This document shows positions 34,906 to 47,700 of a stretch of DNA of 64,000 nt, piece by piece. The stretch covers positions 7,016,001 to 7,080,000 of the forward strand of contig NC_064007.1 of NCBI RefSeq assembly GCF_932276165.1. Reading direction: 5' to 3'. Origin of the DNA: Plutella xylostella (lineage: Eukaryota > Arthropoda > Insecta > Lepidoptera > Plutellidae). Within the stretch, counting starts at the first letter, position 1. The number at the start of each line of letters is the position of its first letter. Position numbers and translations under genes: made by a program. The notes beneath the pieces were generated by a model. That model was not told the origin of the DNA and ran no database searches. It worked only from the letters and a program-made list of their open reading frames with translations.

Positions 34906-35509
34906 TGATATTTAATGATGTATGATTTATAGTTTGTGCCACTAATGCGAACTTAGGAGTATCAAGGTATACATATACATAGTTGTGCAATAGATACAAC
35001 ATTATAACAGTAAGGAATGTTAAGATTGTTTTTACAGTACATAATGAACCTAGTGGACTTGCCAAATAAGAGCCATAAATAACACTTGCAACAAATGTGG
35101 GCATAATATTGTTTAGTAACCCATAAATAATGATAACATACAGGATATTAGCGTTACAAGTTTTTATGATGGTAATTATTAATATTTGAAATGGTTTACA
35201 TGTATATATTTTTTTTTTGGGCTTGAGTTGTTTAATTGACAAGTGCGATTTACAATGTGATGCAACATATAATATATGGCATGTGATATTATTACTGTGA
35301 CATATAACATAAAAAAAATTCTTTGTATAATATTTGAGACCTAGATGCAAGGTTTTGGATATTAACTTTATAGTAGGACAACTGTGAGGAAAGCAGATTG
35401 GGCTAGCTGTGTAAAATTGTACATACCATGAGTTTAAGCAATACGCTTTGGATATATAGTATGAGCTAAGCATATGCAGCAACAAAAGCATAACAATTAC
35501 TCCAGGCAT
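34895..35509 (-). CDS. LINE-C inter-ORF reading frame overlapping the ORF2 start
   Basis: 204 codons, open across the whole gap between ORF1 and ORF2: it starts 36 nt after ORF1 and its stop overlaps the ORF2 ATG (AATGAACACTAA on the coding strand). The product would be hydrophobic with several possible membrane segments (VIVMLLLLHML near the start, ILIITIIK, TILTFLTVIMLYLL). No domain recognised. The same layout is seen in LINE-1 (7774-8070). AT-rich codons alone tend to give hydrophobic products, so coding is not proven. Confidence 0.4.
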   Translation of the reverse strand: MPGVIVMLLLLHMLSSYYISKAYCLNSWYVQFYTASPICFPHSCPTIKLISKTLHLGLKYYTKNFFYVICHSNNITCHILYVASHCKSHLSIKQLKPKKKIYTCKPFQILIITIIKTCNANILYVIIIYGLLNNIMPTFVASVIYGSYLASPLGSLCTVKTILTFLTVIMLYLLHNYVYVYLDTPKFALVAQTINHTSLNINEH

Positions 35510-35545
35510 GTGGGTTATAGTTATTTTGGACGCATTATAAGAATG

Positions 35546-36460
35546 TCACTTTATCTTCTCAAGATCTTTTTCACTTGTAATAGCGATTGCTTTAGAATTT
35601 TCACTTTTTCTCATTAAGATTTTACTTTCACTTAACCAGATAAACTTATAACACTTTTCTTTACCGAGTTGACGCGCACTTCTGTATAGCACTTTGTTTG
35701 AGGGGGTGAGATGGTCGTTCACGAAGACAGGCCGGCTCGGCCCCGCCAGGCCCAGGTCGGCCGTGCTCAGGCCCCGGCGTGCGCGCACTGCTGCGAGGAC
35801 ATCGTTCTTCTTCTTCCGCTGCATGAATTTAATTATTATATTAGGTATAGCAGGAGGCTCGCTGGCTGAACCTTGTTCAGTGGCAGGTTTTTGCTGGAAC
35901 CTCCGGACACGGTGTACAAAGTCGATATCTGTAGGCGCTATTGGAATTCCGACTTTAACTCCGATACTGTGCAGGATGCTGTATAGGTTTTCGCCTTTAG
36001 TGGTAGGTAATCCCGTGATTTCCAGATTGTTCAGGCGCCCCTGCTGCTCTTTCATTTGTAGCTGCATTTTAAGGTCAGAAATAGCTAGCCTGGCCTCGAC
36101 CAAGTCGTCTTCCAATGCGATTACTTTTTTCTCACAGTTTACGCCGGCTTTTTTCAGATCAGATACTTCAGTTTTTAGAGAATTTACGTCTTTTGTTAAG
36201 TTTGCTGTAGATGATTTTATGTCAGATATCTCTTTCTTCAGGAACCCCATGTCGTCATGTAGCTGGGCTAAGGAATCATTTTGTTTTTTAAAGAGTTCGT
36301 GGAATGATGATAACAAGTCCCGCCGAAATTGGTCCAAAGTATTGCAAAGTTCGTTTTCAGGCTGCTTCCTTTTGCGTGATGATGGTTCACACTCACTGTT
36401 CTTGGCCAAATCAGGATAGGATCCACTTTTTGTTGGGGTTCTTTGTAATTGAAGCGACAT
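35546..36460 (-). CDS. LINE-C ORF1 protein, coiled coil plus FP25K-like domain
   Basis: 304 aa, intact. A basic patch (SSRKRKQPE) near residue 30 is followed by a long coiled coil (about 60-150). The C-terminal domain has NNLEITGLP, FVHRVRRFQ, IIIKFMQRKKKNDVL, RPVFVNDHLTPSNK and ILMRKSE, parallel to LINE-1 ORF1. RNA-binding particle protein of a Jockey-group LINE by family analogy. Confidence 0.85.
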   Translation of the reverse strand: MSLQLQRTPTKSGSYPDLAKNSECEPSSRKRKQPENELCNTLDQFRRDLLSSFHELFKKQNDSLAQLHDDMGFLKKEISDIKSSTANLTKDVNSLKTEVSDLKKAGVNCEKKVIALEDDLVEARLAISDLKMQLQMKEQQGRLNNLEITGLPTTKGENLYSILHSIGVKVGIPIAPTDIDFVHRVRRFQQKPATEQGSASEPPAIPNIIIKFMQRKKKNDVLAAVRARRGLSTADLGLAGPSRPVFVNDHLTPSNKVLYRSARQLGKEKCYKFIWLSESKILMRKSENSKAIAITSEKDLEKIK

Positions 36461-36694
36461 CGCAATTCAAGTATTACTATTATTAATTAATTCGGGTAGC
36501 AGGCAATCTGAGATAACGGTTTTAACGGCTTGCGGTACAGCCGAGTGTCGTGATAAACAGCACGTTGTCTCTTTCACTCACTGCACTCACTGGATGTTTA
36601 ATGAGTTAACTATTAGAGGATATTGAACCAAATTAACTTTACATAAGAACTAAAATTTAACAATGGTTCCGAGTGATTTACGTTGAAATCGAAG

Positions 36695-37900
36695 AACTCC
36701 TAGGCCCCTTAATTTTTATTTTATTTATAAATGACATAAACACATGTTTCCATAACTGTAAATTTCTACTATTTGCCGACGACCTTAAAATCTTTCTAGG
36801 TGTTCAAAACGAACATGACTGTGTTTTATTTCAACAAGACCTCGACAGGTTTAGTACATACTGTACTGATAACAAGCTTCACCTAAGTCTGTCTAAATGC
36901 TGCTCCATTACTTTTACTAAGAAAATTAATGTAGTCAAGTTCACTTATAGTCTCAATGGTTTCAATCTCCCAAAATTGTCACACATACGTGATCTTGGTG
37001 TCACTTTTGACTCACATTTACATTTTGATATTCACATAGATAATATTGTTAAAAAATCATTCCAAATGTATGGCTTCGTCATGCGAACCTGCAAAGATTT
37101 CAAGAGATATTCCACTTATGTTTATTTATTTAATACTCTAATACGTCCCCACCTAGAATACGCTTCATGTATATGGAACCCCTTTTACGCTAAGTATGAA
37201 GATGCTATTGAAAATGTGCAACATAAATTCCTTCGTTCAACCTTTTATAAAATTTTCAAATCAAAATTACCTTACCCAGGCCTACTTGATAAATTTAAAA
37301 TGCCTACACTTAAATCTAGGCGGATACTTCTCGGAGCCATGATGCTATACAATCTTTGTAGACATCGGTTCGATTCCATTGAACTAATAAACTCCATAAG
37401 CTATCGCGTGCCGCGGCGAGGCGGCCGGCAGCGAGCTGCGAACCCGCACCAGCTGTTCGCGTCCTCCAGCTGCCGCACCAACGCCGGCAAGCGCGCGCCA
37501 CTGCAGCGCCTTGTAGCTACTTATAATCAACTCTTTAATGACGCTGACGTGTTCACACTTACTCCCTATTGTTATAAGAAACATATAACTGAAACACTCA
37601 ATAACTTACACATGTAGTAACTCATACACACACACACACTACTTAAATGTCACTTCAATCCTCTTTCCTCTCCCCCTCCCCGTCCCTTCCCCTGGGTTGT
37701 TTAGTGTTTAGTCTTTGTGTTTAATTTAGTCACTCTTTGTAAGTACTTGCAATTGTATTTAAAAACTTAATCTGTGGATAACGGTGTGGATTGTACACCA
37801 AATTACTCTTCTTATATATACGTGTTACATAATGTATGTGTACAATTGTTTGTTGTCCCTAATAAATAAAAAAAAAAATAAAAAAAAATAAAAGAAAGAT
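36695..37900 (+). pseudogene. 5'-truncated Jockey-like LINE, RT C-terminal part
   Basis: The frame to 37617 begins inside the RT (GPLIFILFINDI) and contains the catalytic FADDLKIF (about 36772), RDLGVTFDSHL and IRPHLEYASCIWNP, ending NNLHM. It then has a 3' UTR and an A-rich tail (37866-37895). A GC-rich patch codes PRRGGRQRAANPHQLFASSS near 37410. 5' truncation is usual for LINE insertions. It abuts LINE-C in the opposite orientation. Confidence 0.85.
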
Positions 37901-38257
37901 AATGGCACACGTCCGACCGTCAACTAGCTTGCGAGCAGACTGAATCCATAGGTCGCTGGTTCACATCCGGCTCGAAGGACCACTAGTTGAGTGTTAGGCT
38001 CCTGGTGCTATGCTTCTGGGAACTCCTAACTTCTTCAATGAAACTCAGATAGAATTTAGACAAAACTGTATTAATTAAAATAGGCGCTGATTGTGCAAAA
38101 GGCCGAGAAATTTATGTTGCGCGGTCGCGGAGGGCTGAGCGAGTGTGTGTGCCGCGCCGCGATGTCTCGGAGCTCGCATCGTGCGAGTGGTGGAGGCACG
38201 AAGATTTCCGAGGAATCCCGAGGCGATGTAGGCAGGTTGTAGGTGTAGGCGTTCCGG
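37901..38257. other. unassigned insertion between the LINE fragment and the gene C downstream region
   Basis: Contains a possible B-box (GGTTCACATCC near 37960) suggesting a SINE remnant, and a GC-rich stretch about 38100-38230. Sequence matching the downstream DNA of gene D resumes at about 38258. No gene seen. Confidence 0.35.
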
Positions 38258-38644
38258 TATAAAAATTATGTTAAATTACAAAACTTTAAATTATTTAATT
38301 AAAGTGTTTTCAAGAGGACGGACACAAATCTATGGAAGCTGGGACCAGCACCAATAGAAATGAGTGATACGTCGTTGAAAAGGTATTTTTTTTGCAGAAT
38401 ATGAATAAGAGAAGCGACTCCTGGTTTACTGTCCAATTAGAATAATCATACCTTGAAAGTGTTTATATTTTATTTCTGTAATTTTCATGTTTTTGTTATT
38501 TTTTGACATTCATTTTTTAATTTTTATTATTACAAATGATCATCATTCATTTTAATATTATTATATTTTATTATATCAATAAATAAAACCTGTTGAAAGT
38601 AATATCTCCCATTTTTAATATACGTGTTCGATGTGTGACTCATC

Positions 38645-38650
38645 TTTATT
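38645..38650 (-). terminator. polyadenylation signal of gene C
   Basis: AATAAA on the coding strand, about 70 nt after the stop of exon 7. The same hexamer is found after gene D exon 7 at 51224-51229. This supports exon 7 as the true last exon. Confidence 0.65.
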
Positions 38651-38717
38651 GGACGTAGGTCCCAAAACGCCCATCCTCTTTTTAACACTAAAACTATCAT
38701 CTTACTTAAAAAAATAA

Positions 38718-41700
38718 TCAGATTTCGGAAAACAATATCCAAATTGACGTTGCGAAGGCGAGTAGCATCAGACTGGTGACGTCAGCTGCCACGGCGGTGT
38801 TGTGACTGTTCTTGTGCACAGCCACAACCTGGTTTTGACTTACCTGGAAAGTTTAAAATTATAATGTAAATCGAGGGTATCATCTTCCTACTGTACTTAC
38901 CTACCTAATTTCATCAAATTTGCTCACCATACTGAGGTCTTGTTCGTCATAAAGAAATGTTAAGAGAAGAAACTATTTAAGGGGGGCATTCTCAGCCGTG
39001 GGGTGCAAGGGAGCAGTACAGCAAGGCACCGGCCCAAGGTTTTATTCTATTTCTATATTTCATTATACTACTTACAGTGTTGTTGATCCATTCGATATAG
39101 CTAGAGACGCGCATGAACACATGAGGGTAGAAGGAATCGTCGCATGTCATAATAAACGCGGCCACCCCCACCACCACCCCGTTGTACACCAGGGGACCAC
39201 CTGAGTCACCCATACAAACACCAGCTCCTGTGAAGGGACAAACTCTTATTGTTAGAGGAGCTATGGCGGCTTGACGAGTCTGGAAAATACCCAACATGTG
39301 TGGACACAAACTTTCTCACAAACACTCATGAATCCTGTGACTTCGAAGCGGGTCGGTTTTTCATGAAACTTCAAACGCACTCGATAAAACTCGTCAAACG
39401 TACCTCCAACATCAAGCAGCGCCGCGCAGAGCATGGAGTCTACGGCCGGAGCCCCCCACCGCGCGGCGCAGGTGTCTCGGTCCACCGTGCGCAGCCCCAC
39501 GTGCCGCAGGCCGAGGGGGGTTGACTTGTTGCAGTTCATCTACGGGGTATTACAGTAGTGGTATAGGAAGTCGACAGAAATGACTCAGGGGCTCATTGGG
39601 GTATCATGCCAAACATGGGGTTTATAACATCCATTTATTATCAAATAAGATCCGCAAGGTGAAGTGTTAGATACTCACATCAGTCTGTCCCCACCCGACA
39701 GCTACCACAGACGCGTTGTCCGGGACCACATACCCCCTCGGGGGGATGGCGGCTGGCTGCACCGAGCTGCTCCGGTAGTTGCTTATACTGGTCGGCAGCA
39801 CCAACACTGCCACGTCGTTGTCTTTTTCGAATCTTCGAAGCTCCGAATATTTGTAGTCCTCGTGGACCACGATCTTGGACGTCGCATGCTCTGAGCCTCC
39901 GCGGTCATTGTAGGTAGATCCGACGCGAATGACAACTTCAGATGCCCTCAAGATGGTAGTGCCAGTAACAGCTGTAGTGTCATTGATTTTTCTGGAAAGA
40001 TTTTATAGGTATGGTGAAGATAGATCATTCACTGTATGAATTATCATGTACTGCAGTGGCGAAGGGTTCACACCTATAACACAGTTCTCGTCGGCTTTGA
40101 ATCTAGAAATTAATCTAAAAATGGCTAATGACGTCCGTTTCTGGCGGTATCTTCGGCAATTTCTATATTTCAGCCACCAGGGATTAGGAAGTCGGTCCTA
40201 AAAATTGGAATTATCATGATAACGAGGGGGGTGGCCTTGGCAGTTTTTGAAAACGCTTTCAAACGCAAGTTATGATTTTTTATCCACTGGCGGCGCTAGT
40301 TCTGCGTATAATAGCGCCTTCAAGGCGCAGCGAAGCTCTTGGAGGCAGCTTGTAAATTGGTGAAAGGAAAATATAGTGAGACGTTCATGATAATTTGGAG
40401 AATGGCCGACCGCTAAATCGTAACTAAGTACTCACAACGTTTTGGAATTTATTACCGAAATAAGCAGTGTGCAGCGGTGAGCACGTGGTGCTGTGTGAGT
40501 ATCACGCCCCCACAGAAACCCCCCAGCTGCCTCTGACCATGCATCTGCAAATACAGTGATAAAGTACGTTACAATGAGGGCTATATAATAACTAACCGCA
40601 AATTTAAAACAAGCTTAAAATAACAGAAAGCATTATAGTGCCACAATCTTATCGATTAAATTTTGCCTATTTCTGGTTTAAACGACAACTCATTTCTGCT
40701 ATTACCTATTTTTATAATTAGGTACCTACATTCATAAGTATAGATAAATCAAAATATAGGGTCGAAAGTAAATTAAAGAGGATATAATATATCAAACGAC
40801 ATTTGTTGTATAAAAAAATTGTCCACGGCAAACAGAAACAAAATTAGTTTTGATTATGTTCTGATATAAGACATTAAATCTAGATTTTACAATGATATAG
40901 GTATGTAATATCTGTGGGTCGTGGGAATAACGAGATAGAAAACTATTGTACTTAATTATTATTTATTTATTTATGAACACTTTATTTTTTTCATTTTCTT
41001 AAGTAACAAGAAACAAGAGCATAAAATTCAAAGAAATTCAGACAATGTACAAAGGCTAATTGCCAAAAATCCATTTCTTCCAGCCAACCCTTGATACTCG
41101 TAGTGGAAGAAGAAGATGTCATTAATCATCATTATTTCGTCTAAAATCGCTGCAGGTGCGAGAAATTCTTCTTGGTATACTGCCTAAGGTATAGGTACGC
41201 AGCTTCACTCACACCTGTAATCAAAGAAAAATAAAGATTATATACTTTCATCACGACCCATCCCGTCCCCACTGCTGGGGTACGGGTCTCTCGGGAAAAT
41301 ATTAATAAAATTACATGTAAGTATATGGGTAAAATTATTCGTCATATTTGGCAACACTAACCTGTAGCCGCTGCAACTCGTTCTTCCAATTTTTCTAACG
41401 GAATTAAAGGCGCCTGAATACGTTATTCTTCCTGCATAAAAGCCAATATATCTAGTATTACTTTTCTTGCATCACTTTTCAGCGCTTTTGGCATTATTAC
41501 ACCCAGAAAATCACAAAACAAATTAAATAACGTAGCGTCAGCCTCTTCGCAGAAATTGACAACTCAAATAACCACAGAGTATGAAAGGACGTTTGACAAT
41601 GACGTCTCGTTAGTACACATTTTGACCACCGGAACAGATAAGATTGTGGCACTATACTAGCGCGCTTCTGAGCGCTAACTTGACACCGCGCTATGACGCC

Positions 41701-44700
41701 AAGATGTGTTGTACTACTATGGTAAACAGAGCGCCAGCGCTAGCGTCGCGTTGCGTATGACGCGCGCTAGTAACGCGTCCTGGTTTGACAAAAAGAAAGG
41801 TAACTTCATAATTTTAATTTTAAGGACCTATGTAACTAGGTACCTCCTTATTTAACCAGAGTTTTGGGGCCTTACCATCGAAACAGAAATACATGGTTAA
41901 AGTTGGCTGTCAAATAAATTATAAATGATTATTTTTTAATTTTAAACTTATAAAAATGTACAATGTAGTGTTTTGTAATATTTGTACAACGAAAAAAAAT
42001 AAAACATGTTTTTTATTATTATTCCGTGGAAGTTTAAAACCCTGAAAACTGACGTATCTACTTAATTAGTTATACTTAATCAAATCATAGAGAACCGGAT
42101 TGCTGGCATTCTTGATTCCAACCAACCGCCCGAACAAGCTGGATTCCGCCCAGGTTTCTCCACCTCAGATCACCTCCACACCCTCAACCAGATCATCGAA
42201 AAGTCTACCGAATATAATAAGCTATTTGGCTTTTGTAGACTATGCCAAGGCATTTGACAGTCTTTCACATCCCGCAATATTTCAAGCCCTCATAGACCAA
42301 AATGTCCAGGAAACATACATAGACCTAATAAAAATAATCTACGAAAACAGTGCAGCCAATATTAAATTGCAATCAGCAGGACCCTTGTTCAATATAGAGA
42401 AAGGCGTAAAACAGGGCGACCCGCTATCTCCAAAACTATTTACTTGCACTCTCGAAGAAGTTTTCAGAAAGCTTGCGGTCCCATGGGAAGACAAAGGTAT
42501 TGACGTCGGCGGCAGAAGATTAACCAACCTTCGCTTCGCCGACGACATTGTACTCTTTGCCCCGTCGGCATCAACACTCGAACACATGCTTCAAGATCTC
42601 AGCACGGCAAGCCTTCAAGTCGGATTGTCGATGAACCGGTCCAAAACCAAGATCATGTCCAATAGTGCGAAACGCAGGGTCACGGTTGACGGTCAGGATA
42701 TACAATATGTCAACGAGTACATTTACTTAGGCCAGCTAGTCTCATTCGAAAACAGGCAAGATAAAGAAATCGATAGACGTATCGATAACGCCTGGAAGAG
42801 CTACTGAAAGGGTAGCCAACATCCAAATTTGACATTCGACATCGCTGCGTAGCGTTAGAATTTGAACGATAACCGAGCGTATGTCATTACCTTGTAGAAA
42901 GGGTTGATGATAAGTGTCAAAGTAGGTACTTACTCAAAGTTTCTTTTGTGGTGCAAGTTTTGCAGTTTTGTGATACGCCGCCAGTTAGTTTGTTTTATAT
43001 GCTGGCACTCCGTATGTTGTGGGCTGCTCATAATGAGGAAGTCTGGCGAAGACGCCAACTAAGACAAAGAAATCGCAGGCGTCTCGAAAAAATTGATGAT
43101 ATGCCGGACGTTTCCTTTCAAGAAAGGTTTCGCCTGGACAAACCAACGACGTTCAGAAAACTTTGTGGAGACCTAAGGGACCGTACAAATCTACGTGGTA
43201 CAAATGCTATTCCTATTGAAGTTAAGGTAGGTACATAACATTATTATTATTATTTTGTATTGTAGACGTAAATAAATAACAAGTATTTAAGTACTTCATT
43301 CATCGATAGACCATTTAACGATCATATTATTTTGTTTTCCAGATATTATGTGCCCTAAGTTTTCTGGCTACAGGGTCCTACCAGAGGATTGTTGGTGTCA
43401 CCCAGCATCTGCCACAGCACACAGCCAGTAGACGCATCCGGCAAGTTGTTGAAGCACTGAACCACCCCAGTATCACAAACAAGTGGATTGTGTTCCCGCT
43501 AACACGACAAGAAAGAGTGAAAATAAAACAAGAGTAAGTACCTAGCTATCAGCTGCATATCTAGATTTAGCACATGTAGATATGTGAACCCACCAACCCG
43601 CAGTGGACCAGCGTGGTGGGAAATGGTCCAAGCTTAGGAAGGCAGTTTAGACCTTGGAGATATGCACAAAGGTTCCACTCAAGTGAGCCAGGTGCACCAT
43701 TACTTACACCCCCACAGAGAATAGAATAGAATATAATATGTAATAATAATAATCTATATTATAAAATATTAAATGAATGTTATATTTTTTGGCAGATTCC
43801 AAACGAAGTTTCGTTTGCCTGGAGTTATTGGCTGTATTGACTGCACTCATGTGGCCATTGTAAAGCCAAGTCATGAGGAGCACCTTTTTTTTAACAGAAA
43901 AGGGTATCATTCTTTAAATGTACAAATGGTAAGCAGAGTTGATTTTAAACAAGGTTAATCTTCTTAATTCTATTACAAAGTTTGTATAGGGGTGTTTGTG
44001 CATTCTCCATAATTCCATAAGGTCTAAGTCTGAAAAGTTTCCGACCTCAACGTGAAGATGGTAGCACACATCAATTAAAGTCAGGGAATGTAATTGTGCA
44101 TCTTTTGACAGCAACACTTCAAAGTTTCAGCCATTTTTGACTCGCGGTTTTTATTTTACAGTCGTTTGAGTGAGTTGATGTGAGCATTTCTGTGAAAATG
44201 GAAAAAATCGAGTATCGAACTGTCTTAAAATATTTGTTTTTGAAAGGGAATGCCCCTACGCAAATCAAAGATGAGTTAGATTCTATGTACGGGGACTCTT
44301 CACCGTCATTTACCACAGTAAAATTTTGGGCAGCCGAATTTAAACGTGGCCGTAAGAGCTTCGGAGATGATGAACGTTCGGGACGTCCAAAAACTGCAAC
44401 TACTGACGATAACATCGCTAAAGTTCACCAAATGGAGATAGACGACCGCCAAATTAAAGTGAGAGAGATAGCAGAGGCAATGAAAATGTCCAGAGAACGT
44501 GTTTGTCACATATTAAATCAAGATTTAGGCATGAGAAGGCTGTCCGCGCGTTGGCTGCCGCGTTTGCTAACGTCAGACCAACGAAGTGTTCGAATGAACA
44601 TTTCCAATGCTCTGTTGGCGCAGTTTATGCGCAATAAATCCGAGTTTTGGAGCCGCCTAATTACTATATGAGATGTAGAAGAATAAAAATAAATTTTAAG

Positions 44701-47700
44701 AAAAAAAAACTTGTATCTATGTTAGGTCGGAAACTTTTCAGACCACCCACGTAAATGTACAGTTGAACAAACTGATTCATGATCCTTAGTTAATTTAATA
44801 CTTTTTTATTGCAGATCTGTGACAGCAATTTAAAAATCATGAATGTAAATTCAAAGTTTGGTGGAGCAACACATGACTCGCACATATGGGCTGCAGGTCA
44901 AACAGAACCATACATGCGTGAATTGCATAGAAATGGAGAACAAGTTTGGCTATTAGGTAATTTGTTATTAATTATTAATAAATGTAACTGTAGTAGGTAC
45001 TAACATGAATTTTTGTTTAATTTTTTTACTTCACCACCCCAAAAAAGAGGATATTAACAGACTATGAAACTAGGATATATGTAGTTAGGTACTTACCTAA
45101 GATTGCCTTTGTCTTTATTTTAGGTGACTCCGGATATGCCCAGAGAGCCTGGCTCATGACGCCTATACTCAATGCTGCAGAAGGTTCGCGAGAAGCAGAG
45201 TACACAAGGCGGCACATCCAAGCGAGAAATTGCATAGAAAGATGCTTTGGAGTCCTAAAATCAAAAAGGTGGAGATGTTTACTCCGTGACAGGACCCTGC
45301 ATTATCACCCCTATGTCGCCAGCAGAATCACAACTGCATGTGCTGTATTGTACAATATTGCTTTATGTGCCCGCATGCCTGAACCTGAGGAGCTTCCACC
45401 AGCCAATGATTATGATGATTTTGTGCAAATCAATAATATAGAAAATCAAAATGATTTAATCCAGGGCAGGGCCATGTTTAATTAATAGATTGTAGTTTGT
45501 TTAACATTATCACAGTTAGATTTTTATGTAGGTACTCGTAATTAGGTTAATTGTAAATAATATAATTATGTTAGATAAGTAAAAACTAAGATAATATCTG
45601 TATGTTCTGTTTAATCATATTTTTGTAATAATAAACACTGATCCATGATACAATAAAGTCTTTCAAATAATCAACCTTTATAAAATAAATGTTATTTTGA
45701 TGAAATACTAGAGTTTTCACATAAACATGCAAAAAAAAACAAGTAGTATTCAGTGTTCTAACCAACATAAACCTTAGAAAAACTAAGTCTTTGTGTTAAT
45801 AAAATTATTTAAACTTCTAGCACACATACTACCTAATTAAAACATAAAATAATCAAACAAAACATTAATAAACAAAATAATCAGTCTTTAGTTTTATCAT
45901 AAATTCTACCAGACATACTAATAACAGAGTACTATAGTATTTTCGGATTAAAATCTTAACAAATAATCAACCAAAGAAAATATTAAACAAATCAGTTGTT
46001 ACAGTAGTGAAACTTATACCACAGTAGTTTAATTATTCTGTAATAATCAACACAATGTAATTATGAAGAAATGTACGCAGAAGAAGAGAATTCTCTAAGA
46101 TAGAACGAAGGCGTCTGCAGCAAGAAAGGGAAATGCAGCGACTGGCATTAGAGTCTGAAAGAATCAAAGTGCAGGAAAAAACTGCAGCATATACAGAGTG
46201 TTAACTTGATTGCGTTGGAGCGGGAAATGGTAGATACAGCTGATGATACTGAACACGATAATACATTAAAAAACGTATTTTATTTGCTTTAAGCTGACCA
46301 ACATAAAACAGTTTTATTTAGTTCATTTTAAAATTTCATAGTCACCCTATTCATGTTTAGGTACGTTTGACCATGAACTTGAAAGCCAAGGTCAAGGCCA
46401 AAAAAATCAAAGCCAAGGTCAATAAAAAATTATGCGTGCATCAGCACCACACTTGGAGCCACATCGTCAAGGTACCTACCGAGATTTTGGGTACTCAAAG
46501 TACCCAATCCATTGTAGACATTTCATTTTACTCCATAAGTATCACTTTATTGATACACAATAATTATCTTTTATGAATACAGAACAGTTTCATTTTATGC
46601 TTCATAACATAGGTCATTGCTATTCGAAGTGGTACACAAAAAAACTCCTATCTATTTGTACGAAAAGCTCGACTGGCGATGTAGCCGAAATGCAGCAAGG
46701 TACCACACGCCACCTCTTGTATTGCCACAGAGTAAAACTGCAGCCTTCCGAGGCAGCTTTAAGTACCAGGCGACAAAGTGCTGGAACAATATTCCCCCTC
46801 CACTGCGCAAACTTAAGTCCAAGCACCTCTTTAAGATTAAACTCCGCCAGTACCTAACATGTATTTAAGCTTCCTGCACTTATCGCCTTATCCTGTATTT
46901 TATTTTAATATTATACTATTTTTTATTGATTAAGCATCAACCTTTTATGTATATTTATACAAACCACACTTTAACACATTACCCCATTACCCTATTATAT
47001 TATGATATGTATATATATTGTTTTAAACTATTAACACAAATATTCTAATTTAAACATAAATCTTTCGGAGCAAACACAGCACGTTTATATCATATATCAT
47101 ATTATTTTTTAGCCGCGTACCACCTCAACTCGCGGGTTCTGGCAGAATTACCAGCGCTGTATACTTTTTTGTACAGCACATGCTGAGTCAGAGCCATTTT
47201 ACTGACATAATACACACCACAATTATTGTTATTCTTTATGCCACTGTACCTACATTGTTGTTTTGTATTTGTGATGTGTATTTTGTGAGTGAATAAACGA
47301 TGTGTCTATGTCTATGTCTATGTCTAGGTCACACGTATTCACAGCACAGCACAACATAAAACGAGATGAGGAACAAGTCTTGGTAATCAAAAGATAGAAT
47401 TGTAGGTACCTTTTCCCTTTTAGGTAATAATTGTAAAAAATGATTGTAAACAAGTAAACAACAATGACTGACTGACAGACTAGATCCACAGAGAAGGTAA
47501 TGACTATCATAAATACTCGATGGTTATGATACGCGAGATTGTTATTATTCTACTGTTATTCAAAGTGAGGCCATACTTATTATGAGGATTTCCGTACTAT
47601 TCGTCATCAAAGACGTCTCAATCGCAAGTACACAACACAAATCGAGATGAGCGAGTGTAAGTAAACCAATTCGTCATTGAAGTAGACCCTGTTATCATCC

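Larger units (their letters stand above)
31326..36690 (-). mobile_element. LINE-C: near-full-length Jockey-like LINE
   Basis: Minus strand order: 5' UTR about 36690-36461, ORF1 36460-35546, bridging ORF 35509-34895, ORF2 34905 to about 31913 (frame-broken at the C-terminus), 3' UTR, and an A/T-rich tail at about 31326-31370. About 5.4 kb. It lies between genes B and C. The exact 5' end is uncertain because a second, plus-strand LINE abuts it. Confidence 0.85.

Noticed and set aside
35694..36419. 241-aa plus-strand frame
   Set aside because: Antisense shadow of the LINE-C ORF1; no start context or domain.
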